Source of the DNA: Motiliproteus sediminis
Lineage (GTDB): Bacteria > Pseudomonadota > Gammaproteobacteria > Pseudomonadales > Balneatricaceae
Direction of reading: 5' to 3'
Assembly: GCF_017912535.1 (NCBI RefSeq)
Contig: NZ_JAERQK010000009.1
Location: forward strand, 1 to 64,000
Length of the DNA: 64,000 bases
Shown: positions 8,690-14,866 of the stretch, one piece after another
Layout of the letters: each line of letters begins with the position of its first letter
Position numbering within the stretch: the first letter of the stretch is position 1
Translations under genes and position numbers: made by a program
Notes under the pieces: model-generated
What the model was told of the DNA's origin: nothing
The model's database searches: none
Seen by the model: the letters and a program-made list of their open reading frames with translations, nothing else

Positions 8690-8980
8690 CGAAGCGGCGG
8701 CAGCATGGCCAGGGACGGCCATTCTGACGATCCCCGGATTGTTCGTGCCCTGCGCAGGGAATCGGCGTAGCCGACAAGTAAGTGGGGCGCTTTTTGATGC
8801 ACATGGATGTGCGAATGCCACGTAAGGCCATGGATGGCCGTAGTGGCCTTGCTTCGGTTTCTTTTGCGCGCGCAAAAGAAATGAAGGCGCCCGAGTGGGC
8901 GCAACGAGCGGTATCGGAGCGCACGGCAAGGAGATTTAAACGCCCTGAAACAGCCTTCCAAGTATGTCCGCTCTGCGCCG
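8690..8980 (+). repeat. Noncoding repeat module, copy C
   Basis: This copy carries a GGCCAGGGACGGCC element (about 8706-8719), GGCCATGGATGGCC (8827-8840), a perfect 24-base palindrome at 8858-8881 (arms TTTCTTTTGCGC and GCGCAAAAGAAA), the GC palindrome GCGCCCGAGTGGGCGCAAC (8888-8906) and TGTCCGCTCTGCGCCG (8963-8978). Spacing between the last two elements is about 57 bases here, 60 in copy B and 73 in copy A. Open frames exist on both strands across it, but they lack ribosome-binding sites and protein-like composition. Confidence 0.65.
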
Positions 8981-9091
8981 TTTGCTGCCTTGCCACTTCG
9001 GCAGTTTCGACAACCTCCAGTTCATCGATAGCCACATGTAGGCCCGGCGATCCGCAATGGGTCTAAAGGCGTAATGCGGAGGTCGCGCTGC

Positions 9092-9172
9092 TGGCGGCGG
9101 TGCCGGCCTACCAAAGCCTCACTACCGTGGCGGCGGTGCCGGCCTACCAAAGCCTCACTACCGTGGCGGCGG
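9092..9172. repeat. 36-bp direct duplication with partial third unit
   Basis: A 36-base unit (9092-9127) is repeated exactly and without a gap at 9128-9163. The first nine bases of a third unit (TGGCGGCGG) follow at 9164-9172. The unit contains GTGCCGGCCTACC. It lies 160 bases upstream of the porin start. Identity of the two copies implies a recent duplication. There is no spacer, so this is not a CRISPR array. Confidence 0.85.
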
Positions 9173-9328
9173 CGCTTAAGTGCTGCCCGCACTACCTAGG
9201 TCGGCACTCGTTCGGAGCACCGCCAAAAGCCTAGGAAATCGCCTGCTTTGGCGAATGGGTTCCATTCACTGGGTTCGGAATACTCGGTACAGCAAACCAA
9301 ACCGACGAACCTCAATGGGATGGAAACA

Positions 9329-10468
9329 ATGAAAAATAATAAACTGATGAAAGGGTTGTTACCGGCGGCAGTCTCTTTGGCCATGATCGGTCAGGCTCAA
9401 GCGGCGATTACCGTTTACGATCAGGATGACACCAGTTTTTCCGTAGATGGCTTTTTTAACACCTTCTACGTCACCAGTGACCAGGAGCAGAACGGCCAGC
9501 CCGATCGCAGCCAGTCGCGGGTCAAGATGGGTTTCCTGCCCAACTATATCGGCTTTAACTTCGCCAAAAAGGTGGACGGCCTGCAACTAGGCGGGCGTTC
9601 GTCGTTCTGGGTGTCGATCAACGACAGCGACGTCAACCGCAGTGTGGATGCGGGTGGTTCCGGTACCGCCAGCCTGATCGACGTGCGTCAGTTCTATGCC
9701 ACCGTTGCTGGCGACTTCGGTGAGGTGCTGGTGGGTAAGGACTTCGGCCTGTTTGGCCGCACCAGCATCCTTAGTGATGAGATCCTGATGGGCTACGGCC
9801 AGACCATCACCACCGGTCTCGATGGTGGCAACGTCTCTTTCGGCAACATCGGCACCGGTTATCTCTACCCGATGCCGAACGCGCAGATCACCTACCGCAC
9901 ACCGGATATGGGCGGCTTCAAGCTGGCCGTGGGTCTGATGGATCCCAACAAGAGCAATGGTACCTCGGAAGAAAGCGCACCGCGTATCGAAGCGGAAGCG
10001 ACCTTTGGCGGTGATTTTGACGGCGGCTCCTACAAGGTGTGGCTGGGTGCGATGACCCAGTCCTCGGAGCAGCCCGGCGGTGGCGGTAAGGTGGGCAGCG
10101 ATGGCGTAGCCTACGGCGCCAACGTCAAATTCGGCGGCTTGTCGCTGACCGCTTCCGGCTTCCAGGCCGACGGCATCGGTAACGCCGGTCTCGGTAACCT
10201 GCCGACCACCAATAACGGCGATGTCGATGGTTATCTGGTGCAGGCCTCCTACAGCTTCGGCAGCGAGCGCATCGTTGCCTCTTACGGGGAAAATGAGGGC
10301 AGCACCACCGGAACCGGCGATAATCTGGATCTTGAGAACACCACGGTTGCCTGGTTCCACAGCGTTAACAGCAACTTCACCCTGGTCGGTGAATACAGCA
10401 CCTCGGAGCAGAAATCCACCACCATCGAAGTCGACACCATCGCCCTAGGCGCGGTCATCAACTTCTAA
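9329..10468 (+). CDS. General porin, outer membrane beta-barrel
   Basis: This 379-residue protein begins with a clear signal peptide, MKNNKLMKGLLPAAVSLAMI followed by GQAQA, with cleavage likely before AITVYDQDD. The mature part alternates polar and hydrophobic residues, is rich in Gly, Asp, Ser and aromatic residues, and ends in ...ALGAVINF. The terminal phenylalanine is the usual outer-membrane assembly signal. Typical porin phrases are GEVLVGKDFGLFGR, ITYRTPDMGGFKLAVGL and QASYSFGSERIVASYGENEG. It probably forms a diffusion channel; substrate specificity cannot be read. ATG 9329 is preferred to an in-frame ATG nine bases earlier because it gives the canonical signal peptide. A strong terminator follows. 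Confidence 0.85.
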   Translation: MKNNKLMKGLLPAAVSLAMIGQAQAAITVYDQDDTSFSVDGFFNTFYVTSDQEQNGQPDRSQSRVKMGFLPNYIGFNFAKKVDGLQLGGRSSFWVSINDSDVNRSVDAGGSGTASLIDVRQFYATVAGDFGEVLVGKDFGLFGRTSILSDEILMGYGQTITTGLDGGNVSFGNIGTGYLYPMPNAQITYRTPDMGGFKLAVGLMDPNKSNGTSEESAPRIEAEATFGGDFDGGSYKVWLGAMTQSSEQPGGGGKVGSDGVAYGANVKFGGLSLTASGFQADGIGNAGLGNLPTTNNGDVDGYLVQASYSFGSERIVASYGENEGSTTGTGDNLDLENTTVAWFHSVNSNFTLVGEYSTSEQKSTTIEVDTIALGAVINF

Positions 10469-10497
10469 TTTTCGGTCTGAATCCAAGCGCAGACCGT

Positions 10498-10542
10498 CCG
10501 GACAGTGCCTCTCCCTCTTCAGTAGGTGCTGTCCGGTTTTTT
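10498..10542 (+). terminator. Rho-independent terminator of the porin gene
   Basis: The 8-bp stem CCGGACAG (10498-10505) / CTGTCCGG (10529-10536) extends inward with GCCT/AGGT and is followed by six T residues (10537-10542). It lies 30 bases after the porin stop. Confidence 0.9.
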
Positions 10543-10572
10543 CCGCTGACCCGATCGATCAGCGTGCCCTGC

Positions 10573-11004
10573 CTAAGCGGGAAGCCACCCGGCCAGATAA
10601 ACCACGGTCACGTAGCGCAATCCTTTCCCAGTCCCCACCAAAATAAGAAATGGCAGCAGTCGTACGCGCATGATCCCGGCGATCAGGGTCAGTGCGTCGC
10701 CACCCACCGGCAGCCAGGCCAATAGCAGGCACCAGACGCCATAGCGCTGAAACCAGCGTTGGGCGTTGTTGATCTGGTTGTCATTGAAGTAGAACCATCT
10801 GCGGTGCCTGAAGCGCAGCAGGTACAGGCCCAATACCCAGTTGACCACCGCGCCCAAGGTGTTGCCTAGCGTCGCTACCAGCACCAGCATCATGGGATCG
10901 CCGCCTTGGCGGAGCAGGGCGTACAGCAGGACCTCGGAGTAGAACGGCAGAATGGTCGCGGCCAGAAAGGCCGAACCGAACAGCAGCAGGTAGCTGCTGA
11001 TCAT
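10573..11004 (-). CDS. yqaA: YqaA-type DedA/VTT-domain membrane protein
   Basis: This 143-residue integral membrane protein matches E. coli YqaA in length and pattern: an N-terminal span with SAFLAATILPFYSEVLL, then TLGNTLGAVVNWVLGLYL, RWFQRYGVWCLLLAWLPVGGDALTLIAG and the terminal GKGLRYVTVVYLAGW. It belongs to the SNARE-associated/VTT (DedA-like) group, some members of which move lipids or affect membrane potential. Its own function is unknown. Its start codon overlaps the stop of the glutamine amidotransferase gene (ATGA), so it is translationally coupled to it. In E. coli, yqaA lies next to gshA, an amide-bond ligase; here it follows another predicted amide ligase. Confidence 0.85.
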   Translation of the reverse strand: MISSYLLLFGSAFLAATILPFYSEVLLYALLRQGGDPMMLVLVATLGNTLGAVVNWVLGLYLLRFRHRRWFYFNDNQINNAQRWFQRYGVWCLLLAWLPVGGDALTLIAGIMRVRLLPFLILVGTGKGLRYVTVVYLAGWLPA

Positions 11005-11666
11005 TCGCCAGTCTGGCGCAGCCAGCGAAACAGCGCGAACTGGGACGGCAGGTAGAACAGGTATTCCGGGTGCCACTGCACACCGATGATCGGTTTTCCC
11101 TCGGTGCTTTCTACCGCCTGGGTCAGATTGTCCAGGTCCCACCCCACTAGCTGCAGGCCAGTACCTGGCTCCTTTATCGCTTGATGGTGCAGGCTGTTAA
11201 CGCGCAGTTTGTTGCTATGACAGAGAGCCGCAAGGCGGGATGCCGGTTCAAGGCGAACCTGTTTGGTCGGCAGCAGACCGGGTCGGTTGTAAGTGAGTTT
11301 GCGCAGGTGGCGAATATCCGTATGCAGCGAGCCGCCGAGGACAACGTTGATCAACTGCGCGCCGCGGCAGATGCCTAGCAGCGGAATGCGTTGCTGCAGG
11401 GCGCGCTTGATCCAGTCAATCTCCAGTTGATCGCGCGCCGGGTCGAGTCGTACTTGCGCATTGATATCACCACCATAATGTTCAGGGCTGATATCGTCGC
11501 CGCCGCCAATGATCAGTGCATCCAGCTTTTTGCCGGACCAGGAGTGACGCACACTCAGTCGCTCCGGACGTGCCCCCGCCAAAATCAGTGCCAGGCGGGT
11601 GCACCACCAGGAGGGCGACCAGCGCCGGCCGTTACCGGTTACGCCCACCCGCGGTCGTTGAGCCAT
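11001..11666 (-). CDS. Class I glutamine amidotransferase / peptidase C26-like
   Basis: This 221-residue protein is a class I glutamine amidotransferase fold of the gamma-glutamyl-GABA hydrolase (PuuD, peptidase C26) group. The nucleophile is C100 in LLGICRGAQLINVVLGG, and H199 and E201 in GVQWHPEYLF complete the triad. The upstream GGGDDISPEHYGG loop is typical of the C26 subgroup. It would hydrolyse a gamma-glutamyl amide or supply ammonia. The start (ATG at 11666) lies inside the end of the upstream amidoligase gene, and its stop overlaps the yqaA start, so all three are coupled. This context suggests that it works on the amidoligase product or provides its ammonia, rather than acting in putrescine degradation. 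Confidence 0.88.
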   Translation of the reverse strand: MAQRPRVGVTGNGRRWSPSWWCTRLALILAGARPERLSVRHSWSGKKLDALIIGGGDDISPEHYGGDINAQVRLDPARDQLEIDWIKRALQQRIPLLGICRGAQLINVVLGGSLHTDIRHLRKLTYNRPGLLPTKQVRLEPASRLAALCHSNKLRVNSLHHQAIKEPGTGLQLVGWDLDNLTQAVESTEGKPIIGVQWHPEYLFYLPSQFALFRWLRQTGE

Positions 11667-12613
11667 TGTGAAATCTCCTGTTGCCAACTGCTGCGGCTGA
11701 CGCCGATCAGGGGGCGGGAGCGGTCCAGAAAACGTGCGCTCAGGGTTGCTATGGCATCGGGGTCCGCCGCGAGCTGTTCGACCACACACCACAGGTTCCA
11801 GCTGCTGGCCAGGCTCCAGTCATCCTGCTCTACCATGCAGTTGGGCAGCCGGTAGTGGAAGGTGGGGCGGGCTTTGATCTTGGGATCGTCAACCGTCTGG
11901 CGCACCCGCGCCTGGTCAATTTCCGCCAGCAGCGGTAGCAGGTCGAGTGCGCGATTGCGTGTCGGGTTGTGCTTGAGGTAACGGTCGAACACTGTGTCGA
12001 TGGTGGGGGCTGAGTCGGTCAGTACCGCTTCAAGATAGGGTTCTGGGTACAGGTCGACGTAGGGGCTGAGTTTGCGCGCAGGGTCTACCTCGTGAGCCTC
12101 TACCAGCCACCACTGGAGCAGCGCAAATGCCTTGAGATAGTGGTCGATGGTGTTGATCTCGAGATCGGGTAATTCGGGATTGATATGGACGCCGTAGGCT
12201 GCAATCAGCGAGTCGTCGGTACCTTTGGCACCCGCACTGCGCAGCGCCGCGACCAGAGGGTTGAGTTCGTCGAGCTGGTCGAGCGCTATCGGCGGGCAGA
12301 CTATTTCAAGCGGGACCACGTGGGAGGCGGCCTGATGCAGGAATTCGACCCACTCGTGGCCTTCGTCTTGCTGCTGCGCCTGTTTGGCTTTGCGTTTAAG
12401 GTAATCCCAATCCAGTTCGATGTTGAAGGTGCCAAACTTATCGGTTTGCAGCGATAGTTCGGCGCTGGAGTTTCGATCCAGCCTGCCGCCGAACGTGTGA
12501 CATAGCTGTTCGGCCGCCTGATCAAGGGTCAGGCCGGAAAATTCCAGCTCGAAGCCAACGCGTCTGGGTTTGCCGTCCGCTGTGTTTTCCCGGGGTGGTG
12601 TTTTAAATTGCAT
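11639..12613 (-). CDS. Putative amidoligase (glutamine-synthetase-like fold)
   Basis: This 324-residue protein resembles the Amidoligase_2 family, predicted ATP-dependent COOH-NH2 ligases with a glutamine synthetase / GshA-like fold. Candidate metal and nucleotide residues are E22 and E24 in RRVGFELEFSGL, E66 in FNIELDWD, E103 in VPLEIVCPP, and H143 and N145 in AAYGVHINPELP. An arginine-containing HYRLPNCMV lies in the C-terminal third. The substrate is unknown. It heads an operon whose next two genes overlap it or each other: a class I glutamine amidotransferase and a YqaA-like membrane protein. It diverges from a second DedA-like gene across a 244-base gap. Family assignment is from motif pattern and context only. 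Confidence 0.75.
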   Translation of the reverse strand: MQFKTPPRENTADGKPRRVGFELEFSGLTLDQAAEQLCHTFGGRLDRNSSAELSLQTDKFGTFNIELDWDYLKRKAKQAQQQDEGHEWVEFLHQAASHVVPLEIVCPPIALDQLDELNPLVAALRSAGAKGTDDSLIAAYGVHINPELPDLEINTIDHYLKAFALLQWWLVEAHEVDPARKLSPYVDLYPEPYLEAVLTDSAPTIDTVFDRYLKHNPTRNRALDLLPLLAEIDQARVRQTVDDPKIKARPTFHYRLPNCMVEQDDWSLASSWNLWCVVEQLAADPDAIATLSARFLDRSRPLIGVSRSSWQQEISQWLNDRGWA

Positions 12614-12857
12614 GATGAGCGCGTGCCTTGCATTGATGAAGGGTAAGCCTAGCTGAGGGGGACGATGTTCGCAGGCCCGGGCCAGGTGTCAAAGGCAAAC
12701 GCCTGCGCGGTCCTGCAACGACGAGAGGGTCGTGATGCCGGTCTCCGGCAGATGTTTTGCTACCCTTGAGTTGTCCGTAACCCCGGGGCGCGATTAATCT
12801 GTTCAACTCGCGTTGTCGTGGCGGAGTGCTGCACATAGCCAGCGCAGGGAGTCCGGT

Positions 12858-13463
12858 TTGGGCCTGTCAGACAAGGGCGAACATAACCAAAGCACCTCAA
12901 CCGTTGCACGCTGGAACCGGCGCGTCCAGCGCTCCCGGCGTGCGCTCGGTGTGTTATTTCTGGCTTCGTTCGCGGAAACTCTGGTGATACCCATTCCAAT
13001 CGAGTTGATCGTGCTTCCGTTTATGGCGACCAACCGCCATCGTCTCTGGCGGACGGCGGCGGTGGTGACACTGGGGTGCCTGGTGGCAGCCTTGGTTGGG
13101 TACGGGGTGGGTTATCTGTTCTACGAGTCCATCGGCCTGCGTTTGATCGAGTACTTTTCCTGGACCCAGCAGGAGCAACAGTTTAGAACCCTGTTTGATC
13201 AATACGGGTTCTGGGCGATTGTCGCGGTGGGGATTCTTCCCATACCCTTTCAAGTGGCATTGCTGGCGGCTGGTGCCAGCGGTTATCCATTGTTGCCGTT
13301 CATTGCCGCGGCAGCGCTCTCCCGCGGCCTTCGTTACTATGCCCTGGCGCTGCTGGTGTATCTGGTTGGCGATCGTGCGGTCACCCTGTGGCAGGACAAT
13401 AAATGGCTTGTCAGTCTCGGCGCTGCTGTCATAGTCGCGCTGGTTCTGTTGCTGCTGGCATGA
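12858..13463 (+). CDS. DedA/VTT-domain (YqaA-like) membrane protein
   Basis: This protein of about 201 residues has an N-terminal basic stretch, then membrane spans with SFAETLVIPIPIELIVLPFM, GCLVAALVGYGVGYLFYES, YGFWAIVAVGILPIPFQVAL and LSRGLRYYALALLVYLVGD, and a final hydrophobic helix. The layout is that of the SNARE-associated/VTT domain. It is a second, longer relative of the YqaA protein encoded 1.9 kb away and is transcribed divergently from the amidoligase operon. The start is uncertain: TTG 12858 has AGGGAG six bases before it, while an upstream TTG at 12813 gives 15 more residues without a good ribosome-binding sequence. Function is unknown; lipid handling or envelope homeostasis would be consistent with the family. 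Confidence 0.75.
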   Translation: MGLSDKGEHNQSTSTVARWNRRVQRSRRALGVLFLASFAETLVIPIPIELIVLPFMATNRHRLWRTAAVVTLGCLVAALVGYGVGYLFYESIGLRLIEYFSWTQQEQQFRTLFDQYGFWAIVAVGILPIPFQVALLAAGASGYPLLPFIAAAALSRGLRYYALALLVYLVGDRAVTLWQDNKWLVSLGAAVIVALVLLLLA

Positions 13464-13668
13464 CGCTGATGTCGTGCCATGGGGGCAGGTAGCGCTCCAG
13501 CGCTGCAGTGAATGACACCCCGCCTGCAAGGCCAGCAGGTTTGGGTGATCTTGCCCGCGCGCCAATCCAGCCCCGTTTTCACCAGGCTGAATTGGGGTCG
13601 GAAGTAGTATTTACCCGCCATCTGCCCGGTTCCAGAATGACGCTATCGTCTTGTGTCGGGAGTGTGTT

Positions 13669-14832
13669 ATGCCCCTTTCCTTGGCCACCGAGTCTGCCCC
13701 GGCACGTACCGCGGTATCCAACCTCAGTAATCCCCTCCAGGCGGCGGCGGAACTGGGCCAGCAGTTACAGTCGGTCAGCCCCAGCCTGGTGCTGTTTTTC
13801 TGTTCCACCGATTACGACCTGGGGTTGCTGTCGTCCGCGCTGCAGACGCAGTTTCCCGACGTGCCGCTGGTGGGGTGCACCACCGCCGGCGAAATCACCC
13901 CGCTGGGTTATAGCCGCGGCAGCATTACCGCCGTGGCGTTCAGCGCCGAGCATTTTGCCATCGAGGTGGCGCTGTTTCACAATCTGGCGGAGTTCTCGTT
14001 TTACGATGCCCAGCAGCTGGTGCACAGCATGCTGGATCGTTGCAAGGAGCGCACCGTGGCGCCGATCAAAGGGCACAGCTTTGCGCTGGCGCTGCTGGAC
14101 GGGCTGTCGGTGCGTGAAGAACAACTGCTGAACGTGCTTAGCGCCAATCTGGGTTTGATACCACTGCTGGGAGGGTCCGCCGGTGACGACCTGCATCTGC
14201 GTGACACCCATGTTTATTGCAACGGCGAGTTTCACTCCGATGCGGCGGTACTGTTGCTGATCAACACCTGCTGTGATTTCGAGGTGTTCAGCATCGACCA
14301 CCTTGAAGACAGCGGCGACAAACTGGTGGTGACAGAGGCGGTCGCTGACGAACGCCGGGTGCTGGAGCTGAACGCCAATCCGGCGGCGCTGGAATACGCC
14401 AGTACCTTGAATCTGCGGGTCGATCAGCTGGACTCGCTGGTGTTCGCCCTCAATCCACTCAGTGTCCGCATCGGTGATCGTTTCTACCCACGGGCGATCC
14501 AGAAGGTGAATGAAGACCTCAGTCTGTCGTTCTACTGCGCGGTGGAAACCGGCATTGTGCTGACCCGCTCCCACCCGGTTAATCTGGTGGGTGGTCTGAA
14601 GCAGCTGTTTGATGAGCTGCGCCGGCGCATCGGCGAACCGCAGCTGATGATCGGCTACGACTGTATTTTCCGCCGGTTGGAAATTGAGCACAGTGGCATA
14701 CAGGAGGATGTGTCGGCGCTGCTGCGCGACAACCATGTGGTCGGTTTCAATACCTATGGGGAGCAGTTTGACGGTATGCACCTCAACCAGACCTTTACCG
14801 GGGTCGCGCTGGGACGATCCTGCCTTGAGTGA
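13669..14832 (+). CDS. FIST-domain sensory protein, NosP-like
   Basis: This 387-residue soluble protein has the FIST N and C domain arrangement: LVLFFCSTDYD, VPLVGCTTAGEITPLGYS, IPLLGGSAGDDL with HVYCNGEFHSDAAVLLLI, then FYPRAIQKVNEDLSLSFYCAVETG and VVGFNTYGEQFDGMHLNQTFTG. FIST proteins sense small ligands. In Pseudomonas aeruginosa the FIST protein NosP binds nitric oxide through haem and controls the adjacent kinase NahK. Here the next gene, overlapping or nearly so, is a NahK-like hybrid kinase, which makes the NosP role likely. The haem ligand cannot be read from sequence alone. ATG 13669 has GGGAG seven bases upstream and is preferred to a start 18 bases earlier. Confidence 0.82.
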   Translation: MPLSLATESAPARTAVSNLSNPLQAAAELGQQLQSVSPSLVLFFCSTDYDLGLLSSALQTQFPDVPLVGCTTAGEITPLGYSRGSITAVAFSAEHFAIEVALFHNLAEFSFYDAQQLVHSMLDRCKERTVAPIKGHSFALALLDGLSVREEQLLNVLSANLGLIPLLGGSAGDDLHLRDTHVYCNGEFHSDAAVLLLINTCCDFEVFSIDHLEDSGDKLVVTEAVADERRVLELNANPAALEYASTLNLRVDQLDSLVFALNPLSVRIGDRFYPRAIQKVNEDLSLSFYCAVETGIVLTRSHPVNLVGGLKQLFDELRRRIGEPQLMIGYDCIFRRLEIEHSGIQEDVSALLRDNHVVGFNTYGEQFDGMHLNQTFTGVALGRSCLE

Positions 14833-14866
14833 GTTTCCGGCTGTGGGTGACTGCGGTCAGTTGGCG

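Noticed and set aside
8563-9066. Open frames of 60-132 codons on both strands between the NosR-like gene and the porin
   Set aside because: They lie within repeat modules and palindromes, overlap each other on both strands, lack ribosome-binding sites and have biased Arg/Pro-rich composition.
9092-9172. Possible CRISPR fragment
   Set aside because: The 36-base units are directly adjacent with no spacers and no cas gene is near.
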